From CAZHYV01 sp964537055 (GTDB lineage Bacteria; Myxococcota_A; Polyangia; Palsa-1104; JAEUJZ01): a stretch of 9,095 nt of DNA. Below, piece after piece: positions 1 to 6,224 of this stretch (positions within the stretch are counted from its first letter, which is position 1; each line of letters starts with the position of its first letter). The notes under the pieces are model-generated. The model had not been told where the DNA came from, searched no databases, and saw nothing but the letters and a program-made list of their open reading frames with translations. Made by a program: the position numbers and the translations under genes. Where the stretch lies: assembly GCA_964537055.1 (NCBI GenBank), contig CAZHYV010000017.1:1-9095 (forward strand), read 5' to 3'.

Positions 1-55
1 CACGTTGTTTTCGCTGTTTTATCGCTGTTTTTGGCACCACAAAAACGGCCGCCAT
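1..55. repeat. Terminal direct repeat marking a circular molecule (left copy)
   Basis: The first 55 bases are identical to the last 55 (9041-9095). An exact overlap of this odd length at contig ends is what a de Bruijn assembler leaves when it closes a circle, so I read it as an assembly overlap and not a biological terminal repeat. The unit length is therefore about 9,040 bp, and the junction lies inside a repeat-rich non-coding region. Confidence 0.93.
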
Positions 56-260
56 CCCGCGCGGATGTTGGCGCACCGGCCAAAACACCACCAACTTTTT
101 CCCCTTTTTTTGCTGTAAAAAATAGCGCGGGGGGCCTCTGGGATGTATCCCCAATTGCCTGGAGATTGAAACGGCCGGTGGGGTGGGTGCATATTTCCCG
201 GATTAACACTACCTCCCACCCTTAAAATTTTATCGTGTGTGTTTACGGGGCGGGTGGCTG

Positions 261-284
261 CTATTAAAAAAGGCTTTTTGATAG
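261..284. repeat. Imperfect inverted repeat, candidate recombination core site
   Basis: Arms CTATTAAAAA (261-270) and TTTTTGATAG (275-284) are inverted copies with one mismatch, separated by AGGC. Read with 9-base arms, the spacer is 6 bases, a geometry compatible with a tyrosine-recombinase crossover site. It lies about 110 bp beyond the stop of the recombinase gene, a usual place for such a site. It could equally be a weak RNA hairpin. Confidence 0.3.
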
Positions 285-322
285 CGATTTAAGGCCGGCA
301 TGGGGGGTGCCGGCATCATCGC

Positions 323-367
323 AAACAAAACGCCCCATCCATACACCACGCGGATGCCTGGATGGGG
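323..367 (-). terminator. Rho-independent terminator of the recombinase gene
   Basis: A perfect 9-bp inverted repeat, CCCCATCCA (333-341) with TGGATGGGG (359-367), encloses a 17-base loop. Read on the minus strand it is followed by CGTTTTGTTT. It begins 30 bases past the recombinase stop codon. Confidence 0.7.
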
Positions 368-396
368 TAGTGGGTGCCGGCATGGCGGCGGTTGTG

Positions 397-1362
397 TTAT
401 GCGATAAGGGCGGCGTTAAAACTTTGCTCCAGGTGCGCCACGTCCATTTTGCTTAACCGTTCATCATCGTACACCACCAACATATCAAAACCGGCATGGC
501 GGGAACGCCGGCGCGTTTTGGCCATATCGCCACCGGTAGCGCGTAGCGTTTGGGTGATATTGAAGTGGCGAAACCCGTGGGTGGATTTACCGGTGATGCC
601 ACACCGGGCAAAGATGCCATACTTTGGACACGTAAAGAATTTACGGATGGCGCGAAGTGTTACCGGATGACCTGGATCATCACCGGCCGGGAACATCCAT
701 CCGGAGGCGATGCCGGCCGCGTCCATGTATTCCCGTAACGCGGCAACGGTGCCGGCCATGATGTAGAACTTTTCCGTATCGTGTTTCCCTTTGCCGCGTA
801 TCCGGATAAACCCATCCTTAAGGTTTACATCATCCGCGCGCAATTGTTGCACCTCCATTTGTCGCAATCCCTCGTTTGCCATCAAATTGAACATGGCGGC
901 CATTTTCAGGCGCGTGGCGGCGTTTTTGATGCCGGAGATGTGTTTAGATACCGCGGAGATCTCCGCCGGCGTTAAACCATCCTTTACATGGCTTCGCGTG
1001 GTTTTGAACCCCGGCACGTTTGCGGTGATGTCAACCGGTAGGATGCCATACTTCAAACATTCGCGTAGCAACGCGGCCGCGGCGGCCATATACGCGTTTT
1101 TGGTTTTCACCGCTATACCATCCAGGGCGGCCAATTGTTCCCGGTATTCTCCAAAGGTGTGCGCGTGGATGCCGTGCGCCTGGATGTAGGCAATAAAGTG
1201 GCAAACGTTCCGCGTGTAGGTGGTTTTTGTCGTATCCGATTTGGCCACCATCCGGCGGATGATTTCCCGGTAGTTTTCAGATATGGCGGTAACGATGCGC
1301 GCGGAGGTATCCGCCACCGCGGTTAATTCCTGTTTAGGTTGAAAAAGTTGTAAGTGTTGCAT
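397..1362 (-). CDS. Tyrosine recombinase / phage-type integrase
   Basis: A 321-residue DNA strand-exchange enzyme that would act on two short core sites through a covalent 3'-phosphotyrosine. The N-terminal half (about 20-120) is the helical core-binding SAM-like domain; the catalytic domain follows from about 128. All catalytic residues are visible: Arg167 (in EGLRQME), Lys191 (RGKGKHD), His262 and Arg265 (HGFRH), His289 (RHAGFD) and Tyr298 (VVYDD). The 9-residue spacing from His289 to Tyr298 is normal for the family, as is the length. It ends in a terminator. On a plasmid with no transfer genes, multimer resolution is the likeliest job, but integration at a chromosomal site is possible. The start codon sits inside a TACAAC-type repeat (1346-1361) and a second copy lies at 1434-1449, suggesting repression by the plasmid's own regulator. 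Confidence 0.93.
   Translation of the reverse strand: MQHLQLFQPKQELTAVADTSARIVTAISENYREIIRRMVAKSDTTKTTYTRNVCHFIAYIQAHGIHAHTFGEYREQLAALDGIAVKTKNAYMAAAAALLRECLKYGILPVDITANVPGFKTTRSHVKDGLTPAEISAVSKHISGIKNAATRLKMAAMFNLMANEGLRQMEVQQLRADDVNLKDGFIRIRGKGKHDTEKFYIMAGTVAALREYMDAAGIASGWMFPAGDDPGHPVTLRAIRKFFTCPKYGIFARCGITGKSTHGFRHFNITQTLRATGGDMAKTRRRSRHAGFDMLVVYDDERLSKMDVAHLEQSFNAALIA
1346..1361 (-). promoter_or_regulatory. TACAAC-type repeat overlapping the recombinase start
   Basis: On the minus strand the bases TGCAACACTTACAACT match TACAACRTTTACAACA at 13 of 16 positions. The copy lies inside codons 1-6 of the recombinase, so part of the match could be chance. A protein bound here would block transcript elongation or initiation of translation. 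Confidence 0.35.
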
Positions 1363-1383
1363 ATCGATATTTTTAGGCGGGAA

Positions 1384-1405
1384 CGTCTGTTTTGCGTCTG
1401 TTTTG
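1384..1405 (-). repeat. Tandem 11-bp repeat upstream of the recombinase
   Basis: CGTCTGTTTTG occurs twice in direct contact (1384-1394 and 1395-1405). The core word CTGTTTT, again at 10-11-bp spacing, recurs in the origin-like region (8896-8913 and 9054-9072). In this position the pair could be recombinase arm-type sites or a regulatory site. Confidence 0.5.
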
Positions 1406-1433
1406 CGCCGGGATTGCGTCCACCTTGCGGAGA

Positions 1434-1449
1434 TGTTGCATTTGTTGTA
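1434..1449 (-). promoter_or_regulatory. TACAAC-type repeat in the leader of the recombinase
   Basis: On the minus strand TACAACAAATGCAACA matches the parA-leader repeat at 13 of 16 positions and keeps the 9-bp spacing of its two half units. It lies just beyond the stop codon of the 83-residue gene and 72 bases upstream of the recombinase start. Confidence 0.5.
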
Positions 1450-1453
1450 AAGG

Positions 1454-1705
1454 TTAATCTATCGGTTTGAGGGATACCAACGTGCCACCTAACCACGCGT
1501 AATTTTCTACCCAATCCGCGGCGGCGGCGGTGTGTTCGTCTGTCTTAAAAATTTCCCACCGGCCGCAAAAACTATCCACGTGGCCATCCCGGTGGAGGTT
1601 AGCCCATGAAAACGCGGCGTCCACTTTATTGGTTTGTAACCAATGGCGGACGTCTTGTTCCGTGCGTGCCTTCATTTCCCACCCTTCAAAGGATATTAGA
1701 TACAT
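1454..1705 (-). CDS. Orphan 83-residue protein
   Basis: I do not recognise this protein. It is small, aromatic and mildly acidic, rich in Trp and His (HWLQTNK, FSWANLH, ADWVENYAWL), with no signal peptide or membrane segment and no clear domain. The frame is open upstream to an ATG at 1828, but a TACATTTG -7 element at 1749-1742 would start transcription near 1736, inside that longer version, so I chose the ATG at 1705 (MYLISFEG). The ATG at 1675 (MKARTEQD) is an alternative. An operator-like repeat sits exactly between promoter and start. The recombinase follows 91 bases later on the same strand with no terminator between, so the two are probably co-transcribed. This gene could be a directionality factor or other accessory, but nothing in the sequence proves it. 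Confidence 0.65.
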   Translation of the reverse strand: MYLISFEGWEMKARTEQDVRHWLQTNKVDAAFSWANLHRDGHVDSFCGRWEIFKTDEHTAAAADWVENYAWLGGTLVSLKPID

Positions 1706-1712
1706 GGCATGA

Positions 1713-1720
1713 TACTTTTG
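1713..1720 (+). promoter_or_regulatory. Bacteroidota-type -7 element for the Trp-repeat gene
   Basis: TACTTTTG matches TAnnTTTG and is the same 13-base word (TACTTTTGTTGTA) found at the parA promoter (7491-7503). It would start a transcript near 1726 with a leader of about 70 bases before the ATG at 1798. No good TTG is seen at the -33 position. Confidence 0.4.
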
Positions 1721-1734
1721 TTGTAAACGTTGTA
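1719..1734. promoter_or_regulatory. TACAAC repeat operator between two facing promoters
   Basis: TGTTGTAAACGTTGTA is, on the minus strand, TACAACGTTTACAACA: 15 of 16 bases match the repeat at 7523-7538 in the parA leader. It overlaps the predicted start points of both the leftward 83-residue gene promoter and the rightward Trp-repeat gene promoter, so one bound protein could shut both. Confidence 0.65.
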
Positions 1735-1741
1735 TTTTATA

Positions 1742-1749
1742 CAAATGTA
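1742..1749 (-). promoter_or_regulatory. Bacteroidota-type -7 element for the 83-residue gene
   Basis: On the minus strand TACATTTG matches TAnnTTTG. A TTTA lies 19 bases upstream, near the TTTG expected at -33. Transcription would begin at about 1734-1738, right at the operator, leaving a leader of about 30 bases before the ATG at 1705. Confidence 0.6.
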
Positions 1750-1797
1750 GCATTAAGTTCCGAAAATGTAAATTATAGGAACCAAAATATTTAGTGC

Positions 1798-1992
1798 ATG
1801 GATGACAAAAACGCGTGGGGCGTGCCATCGGATTGGAGCGCGGCGGCGGATGCGTGGCTTAACATGGATTTAAGTTGGTGGACGGTGGATGTCAATTGGC
1901 CGGAGATGGATTTTAATTTTTGGCCGGTAGTGGATTTAGAATGGCCGCCGGTAAACCTGGAATGGCCGGAGGTGGATTTAGAATGGCCGTAA
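1798..1992 (+). CDS. Acidic tryptophan-heptad repeat protein (unknown function)
   Basis: I know no family like this. The 64-residue product has ten Trp, at 7, 13, 20, 27, 28, 34, 42, 49, 56 and 63, a spacing of almost exactly seven over its whole length. The best units are VDLEWPP, VNLEWPE and VDLEWP at the C-terminus, where polar and non-polar residues alternate and a proline follows, suggesting short beta strands joined by tight turns. There are 14 Asp/Glu and a single basic residue (Lys4), a net charge near -13. Repeat units use different codons for the same residues (GTG/GTA for Val, TTA/CTG for Leu), which favours translation over a merely repetitive DNA tract. It diverges from the 83-residue gene and shares its operator. 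Possible roles include a DNA-mimic or a self-assembling peptide; both are speculation. Confidence 0.6.
   Translation: MDDKNAWGVPSDWSAAADAWLNMDLSWWTVDVNWPEMDFNFWPVVDLEWPPVNLEWPEVDLEWP
1930..1989 (+). repeat. 21-bp tandem coding repeats in the Trp-heptad gene
   Basis: Three 21-base units each encode V-(D/N)-L-E-W-P plus one residue, the last cut by the stop. Units 1 and 3 share an identical 18-base core (1930-1947 and 1972-1989), while the middle unit differs by several synonymous changes and one Asp-to-Asn change. Earlier, more diverged units precede them, consistent with growth by duplication at the 3' end. Confidence 0.8.
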
Positions 1993-2071
1993 ACGATACG
2001 TGGCTATACAAAAGGATAAAATGTCCCACTTAAACAATACGTGGCCGGCATAGCTCCAGGCGCGTACAAAT

Positions 2072-2101
2072 AAAAACGCCACCTACCAAACGGCGGTGGC
2101 G
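2072..2101 (-). terminator. Rho-independent terminator of the replication operon
   Basis: CGCCACC (2077-2083) pairs with GGTGGCG (2095-2101) around an 11-base loop. On the minus strand the stem is followed by TTTTTATTT. It lies about 30 bases past the stop codon of the SSB-like gene. Confidence 0.85.
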
Positions 2102-2131
2102 CGTATAGATGACGCAACAAATTTCCTAAAA

Positions 2132-2866
2132 TCAAAACGGCAAATCATCATCATCTCCGCCATCCGCCGGCGTTCCGGATGTCGCGAACATGGACGCGGT
2201 ATCTTGCGGCGCGGTGATGACAAAATCATCATCCCCAACATCCAATAACGCCGCGGTAGCGTTTGCGCCGGATGTTCCCGCGTTGTCTGTTGTTCCCGCG
2301 TTCCCGTGTAGATGTGGCCGGATGATAGTTTCCAGGATGTTTTCAAAAAAGGAGAATTGCTCCGATTTATCGAACACCACACCACTACCGGTTTCAATAC
2401 GCGCCCAATCCGGCCGGCCATTCGGGTTTTCCATCGTGTATTTGGACAGAATATTTTTCCCGCCGCGTCCATCGCTTGTAAAACCCTGTTTAATGAATAG
2501 CGTTTGGCGTTTGTCTTTGCTGCTAACCTCAAACATCACCTCCGCGGTGTAGTCTATGTTTTCCATCCGATTGAAAAACGCCGCGGCAACGTTTCCCTGC
2601 CATGGGGTAGAAAAAACGAGCTCCACGCCGTTTTTCTCCAGTGTGATTTCTAAATTGGGGCCGTATTCGGTTTCCCGTTTATCCACGTCCACAATCCTGC
2701 CAATAAGGGATTTTGCCGTGGTGAACCAAACCGTTTTCCCGTTTTTGTTTACGCGGGATGTCGCGTTTGGCGTTTCCGGCGATGCCTTAAACTCAAATTG
2801 GCCGTTGAACGTGCCGGCATACAAACGCGGTTTGCGATCCACTACAAAAGGATTTCCTGTACCCAT
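2132..2866 (-). CDS. SSB-like single-stranded-DNA-binding protein with acidic C-terminal tip
   Basis: A 244-residue protein with the architecture of a single-stranded-DNA-binding protein: a folded N-terminal part (about 1-187), rich in alternating beta-type segments with aromatic residues (VWFTT, FSTPWQG), then a low-complexity Gly/Ala/Thr/Asp linker (about 188-236), then the tip DDDDLPF (238-244). That tip is the hallmark by which SSB proteins recruit replication and repair enzymes. I do not recognise the N-terminal part as a standard bacterial Ssb OB fold, and it is longer, so it may be a phage- or plasmid-type SSB. It starts 18 bases after the rep stop codon with no promoter between, so it is co-transcribed and probably coats the strand opened by the Rep helicase. 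A strong terminator follows. Confidence 0.75.
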   Translation of the reverse strand: MGTGNPFVVDRKPRLYAGTFNGQFEFKASPETPNATSRVNKNGKTVWFTTAKSLIGRIVDVDKRETEYGPNLEITLEKNGVELVFSTPWQGNVAAAFFNRMENIDYTAEVMFEVSSKDKRQTLFIKQGFTSDGRGGKNILSKYTMENPNGRPDWARIETGSGVVFDKSEQFSFFENILETIIRPHLHGNAGTTDNAGTSGANATAALLDVGDDDFVITAPQDTASMFATSGTPADGGDDDDLPF

Positions 2867-2884
2867 AACCTAAAAGTTTTTGAT

Positions 2885-5800
2885 TTAATAGATAGATAGA
2901 ATTTGTAAGGGATTGGCCGTAAACCTGGAGGTGATCCAGGGCGCGGCCATTTCTTTTATCAGGTATTCCGTGCCGGATGCGTAGCGCGTTTCCTCCACAT
3001 CAAAAAGCGCGTGGATGATGCGATCCGCGGCCGCGGCATCGATGACGGTTAACGGGGTTTCCTCCACGCCATCCAGGGCGGCGGAAATTGTCCGGCGTTT
3101 CAGCTTATCGTTTAGCAACTTCACCACGGCCGTGGCCTGGATGATGCCATCCAGGGCGGCCGCGTCTTTTATCCATTCGCGCATAAGGATGCGCGTTTTT
3201 ATCTCTGCTTTGTGATGCGCGGTTAATCCACACCGGTGTGCGCGGTTTTCATAGGCCATAAACTCCACCGATGTTTTCCACTTGGAATACATCCGCCAAA
3301 ATTCCCGTTCCGGCATATCCAATGCCTCCAGGATGATTTCAGCGTTTACGCCGGTGAAACGCACACGGATAAACCGGTTAATCATGGCCGTGAACCAATC
3401 ATGGCGGAAATCATCCGCGTGGGCCTCCAGGTAGATGGCCGCGGCAACATCATCACAAATCAAATCGGGTGCCATCACCTCCAGGCGCGTGCGTGCGTGC
3501 CGGTTTCCTGCTTTTTTCACCCTAGCATGATAGGCACCTACCACGGCGGCGGGTTTCTCTGCCAAATCGTTTTTCAGGCGTGTTAGTGTTTCGTCTTTGG
3601 CAGCGCGCACGGTAGCGGCCGTTTCGTTTACCGCTTGTTCGATGTCCGCGCGGTTTTGTTCCGGCGTGGCGGCCATCCCTTGGATGATGATATTAGGATG
3701 CCGGCCAATTTGCGCATAGAAAAACGCGTTGTTCGCCGTGTCCATCATTCGTTCCCGGATGGATGCCAGTATCCGCAAAACATCCACGGCCGGTTTGCCG
3801 GCATCGTTTTGATAAATCCAGGTGAAAACGTCCGGCCGGTAACGGTATTGGGGTTGAATATCATCCCAAAATTCCAGGCTATCAACCGGGAAATCTTGCG
3901 CATGATACCGCGCGGAATTTTCAATAAGTTCCTTTTGCCCATCCGCTATTTTGAGCACGGCCGACAATTCAGCGGTGGCCGGCGTTGAAAAATCGTTCCC
4001 TAACTTTTGTTCCGGCGGCCGGATGTCGTAAACGTGGAGCTCTGGCATATTGCGGAAACGCGCCACGTATTGGCGGAAACTATCCGGGCAATCAATCCCC
4101 ACGGTGAATATCCGGCCGGTGTTGCGGTTGTTTAAGTTTATCCCCTCTGCCAATAGGCACGTGGACAGAACCAACTTTGCGCCGGTGATTTGCTCCGATT
4201 GAACCACCTCGTTAAAAATCTTGTGGCCGCCATCCACGGTTTCCCGTGTAATGATGGCTATTTCAGATAGCGGCAATTTGCCGGCCGCGTTTAGGTGTTC
4301 GGCAATTAGGTGGAGTTGTTCCCTGTTATTGTAGTACGCAAAATGGATTTGCGGCGCGCTGAAATCAACTTTGTGGAGCTCTGCCAATAGTGCGGTAGTT
4401 AAACCCTTTGCGCCGGCCGTGGATGCCTCCAGGGCGTGAACGTTTACGCGGTTGTTTTCCCGGCGTTGCACCTCCAGGTAGTAAAACCCAAAGTGGTGGG
4501 CCAATTGCCGCGGCGGCGTTCCGGAGATCATCACCGTTTTTTGCGCCACGTCAAACCGTTCAACCATCCGCCGCAAAGTTTCCGCGCGGAATGGCTTATT
4601 GCCGCGGATGTCGCCGTATTGGTTAATAAGGTTGTGGGCTTCATCCACCACTAACACACGGCCGGGCAAATCGGAGATGTGGCGCAAGGTGTCATAAGTG
4701 CACACCGCTACCGGCGCGTTTAGGATGCGTTCCAACTTCGCGCGTGTTACTTCGCCGTATAGTGCAGGAATTTTAAACTTTGCCTCCAGTTGTTGCGCCA
4801 ATATGCGCGTGGGTACGGTGATGATACCGCGCGTTTTGGTGCGCGCAAAATACCCCGCGTGTTTACGTCCACCACTTTTGTATCCAAGGAAAAACGCGTT
4901 TTTGCCGGTGCCGGTGGGTGCATCGATGCACACGCGGTTATTTGCCAGGATGACGCCATCCAATTGCCGCGTGGCCTCTGCCAAATAGCGGTTAACCTGG
5001 ATGGTGTGCGCGTTTACCGGAACATCGAATGGATTTTCCAGGATGGTAAACGCCGTGGCGGCTTGTTCCCTGTTGAATAGGTTGAATGATCCGGCCGGGA
5101 TGGTTAATTGGTATGTTGCCCCGGCAAACCTGAATGGCCGTTCCCGGATGATGTGCCGGTATCTATTGTAAAACTCCACGTGGTTTTTCACCCCAAAAAA
5201 CGCGTCCAACACCGGTTTAAACTTTGATACCGGTAGCCGGAACACGTCAAACCAAGGTGATGGGGTTAAGGATTGCAACGCGGCAACAATGGCGCGGCGA
5301 TCATCCAGGGCGTACCCCTCCAATACATCATCCACACCTTTGGCACCGGCGTTTTCAGAAACTACCGCCATGTGCAGGCGCGTTTTTAGCCCGTGCTTTT
5401 TTGTCAGCGTGTAGAATTGCTCCGCGAAGTTGCGCGCGGATGCGTAGAAACTAAACAGGCGCGTACTATCCACCACGTCCGCGTTTTTGTCAGGCAGGTG
5501 GCGCGCGTCGGCATCGTATAGGATGATGAAATCATCCAGGCGGCGCGCAATCAAATATTCCGCCATGGCGGCATCCACTTTATACGTGGATATTCCGGTA
5601 AACGCCGTGGCCTCTGCACCGTTTAAGGCAAGTGCACACGCTTTAAAATACCCCTCCACCCCAACGGCAACACCGCCAATTTTCCCGGCGGTGAACGCGT
5701 CAATGGCGGTATTTGTCGGCATAGGGTAAACGCCATGGCCGGTTATCTCCTTTGATGGGTAGCGGTATTTGGGCGCGTCCGGCTTCGCGCGGCGGAGGCG

Positions 5801-6097
5801 TTCCAGGTTTTCCGGTGATATGCGAACAATGGATAATGGCCGGTTGAATTGCTCCAGATCTCCGCGTTCCGTTCCGGTTTTGCGATTTGATAGTGTTTGG
5901 ATCCGCGCGGCGTTGTTCCCGCGTCTATCCTGCCATAAAATAGGAAATCCGGCGAATGTGCGGATGACTTGTTCCACGTTGCCGTGGCCATCATCGTGCA
6001 AACCGTGAAGGTGGGCATCTTGTACGGGAATACCCAAAGCGTTTAAGCGCGCGGCCAAATAGCCGGATGTTGCGGATTGTGTTGCGTTGTGCGTCAT
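2885..6097 (-). CDS. Replication protein: TOPRIM-like (DUF3854-type) domain fused to an SF2 helicase
   Basis: A 1070-residue protein, the largest on the plasmid and its likely initiator. Residues about 110-275 look like the DUF3854 TOPRIM-like module: acidic Glu148 in VGVEGYFKA, Asp195 and Asp197 in ILYDADAR, then KGVDDVL at 253-259. Residues about 365-700 are a superfamily 2 helicase: Walker A APTGTGKN (393-400), DEAH box VVDEAHNL (483-490), motif III SGTPPR (525-530), motif V AEGINLNN (650-657) and an arginine-bearing motif VI QYVARFRN (676-683). The remaining 370 residues are mostly helical and unassigned; they may bind the origin. This order matches plasmid replication proteins of the kind called CyRepA1 in cyanobacteria, a comparison from memory. 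The start at 6097 lies just after a TTTTTCACG word shared with the origin-like repeats. Confidence 0.82.
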   Translation of the reverse strand: MTHNATQSATSGYLAARLNALGIPVQDAHLHGLHDDGHGNVEQVIRTFAGFPILWQDRRGNNAARIQTLSNRKTGTERGDLEQFNRPLSIVRISPENLERLRRAKPDAPKYRYPSKEITGHGVYPMPTNTAIDAFTAGKIGGVAVGVEGYFKACALALNGAEATAFTGISTYKVDAAMAEYLIARRLDDFIILYDADARHLPDKNADVVDSTRLFSFYASARNFAEQFYTLTKKHGLKTRLHMAVVSENAGAKGVDDVLEGYALDDRRAIVAALQSLTPSPWFDVFRLPVSKFKPVLDAFFGVKNHVEFYNRYRHIIRERPFRFAGATYQLTIPAGSFNLFNREQAATAFTILENPFDVPVNAHTIQVNRYLAEATRQLDGVILANNRVCIDAPTGTGKNAFFLGYKSGGRKHAGYFARTKTRGIITVPTRILAQQLEAKFKIPALYGEVTRAKLERILNAPVAVCTYDTLRHISDLPGRVLVVDEAHNLINQYGDIRGNKPFRAETLRRMVERFDVAQKTVMISGTPPRQLAHHFGFYYLEVQRRENNRVNVHALEASTAGAKGLTTALLAELHKVDFSAPQIHFAYYNNREQLHLIAEHLNAAGKLPLSEIAIITRETVDGGHKIFNEVVQSEQITGAKLVLSTCLLAEGINLNNRNTGRIFTVGIDCPDSFRQYVARFRNMPELHVYDIRPPEQKLGNDFSTPATAELSAVLKIADGQKELIENSARYHAQDFPVDSLEFWDDIQPQYRYRPDVFTWIYQNDAGKPAVDVLRILASIRERMMDTANNAFFYAQIGRHPNIIIQGMAATPEQNRADIEQAVNETAATVRAAKDETLTRLKNDLAEKPAAVVGAYHARVKKAGNRHARTRLEVMAPDLICDDVAAAIYLEAHADDFRHDWFTAMINRFIRVRFTGVNAEIILEALDMPEREFWRMYSKWKTSVEFMAYENRAHRCGLTAHHKAEIKTRILMREWIKDAAALDGIIQATAVVKLLNDKLKRRTISAALDGVEETPLTVIDAAAADRIIHALFDVEETRYASGTEYLIKEMAAPWITSRFTANPLQILSIY

Positions 6098-6100
6098 CGG

Positions 6101-6112
6101 TTTTTCACGTTG
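6101..6112 (+). promoter_or_regulatory. Origin-type repeat word just upstream of the rep start codon
   Basis: TTTTTCACGTTG here is identical to 9036-9047 in the repeat-rich region and contains the TTTTCACG core of the 11-bp repeats at 8771-8803. It ends 3 bases before the rep start codon. If Rep binds the repeats, this copy would let it repress its own synthesis. Confidence 0.45.
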
Positions 6113-6155
6113 ACGCGTGGATTTTGCCAGGGTGGCGCGTGGTGGGTGCCGGTAT

Positions 6156-6170
6156 TATATAGCCTATATA
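6156..6170. repeat. AT-only inverted repeat in the rep leader
   Basis: TATATA, GCC, TATATA forms a perfect 6-bp inverted repeat in an AT-rich patch that stands out from the surrounding GC-rich DNA. It falls in the predicted leader of rep and could be an operator, a weak hairpin or an easily melted segment. Confidence 0.4.
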
Positions 6171-6192
6171 TATTTTCCCGGCCGGTTTTATG

Positions 6193-6200
6193 CAAAAATA
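6193..6200 (-). promoter_or_regulatory. Bacteroidota-type -7 element for rep
   Basis: On the minus strand TATTTTTG matches TAnnTTTG; a TTTG lies 23 bases upstream (6227-6224), a longer gap than usual. It would give a leader of about 90 bases before the rep ATG at 6097. A terminator at 6284-6317 separates rep from the gene before it, so a promoter in this interval is expected. Confidence 0.5.
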
Positions 6201-6212
6201 GTGAAAACGCTA

Positions 6213-6220
6213 TACCTTTG
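6213..6220 (+). promoter_or_regulatory. Bacteroidota-type -7 element facing away from rep
   Basis: TACCTTTG matches TAnnTTTG on the plus strand and lies back to back with the rep -7 element, 12 bases away. The upstream half is TTTATG in place of a clear TTTG. A transcript from here would begin near 6225 and reach the terminator at 6284-6317. Confidence 0.45.
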
Positions 6221-6224
6221 CATC

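Larger units (their letters stand above)
1..396. other. Non-coding region downstream of the recombinase, continuing the origin-like region
   Basis: No frame here looks like a real protein; the two ATG-started frames that overlap at 19-225 on opposite strands lack domains and a recognisable promoter. What it holds: the end of the TGTTT repeat cluster (1-31), a GGGTGGG/CCCACCC inverted repeat (181-187 with 215-221) followed by an AT-rich stretch, an A/T-rich inverted repeat at 261-284, and the recombinase terminator at 323-367. The word GGGTGCCGGCAT occurs at 305-316 and again at 372-383, the second copy running toward the recombinase stop. Confidence 0.6.

Noticed and set aside
64..75. GATGTTGGCGCA is exactly complementary to the loop of the terminator at 6284-6317 (6296-6307), suggesting RNA pairing
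   Set aside because: A few 12-base matches are expected by chance in a circle of this size, and no transcript over 64-75 is supported.
19..225. Overlapping 64- and 66-residue frames on both strands near the window start
   Set aside because: They overlap each other, have low-complexity composition, no promoter element and no recognisable motif, and lie in the repeat-rich non-coding region.
1706..1828. Longer start (ATG at 1828) for the 83-residue gene
   Set aside because: The predicted promoter lies inside this extension and its peptide (MARPTRFCHP...) overlaps the divergent gene start.
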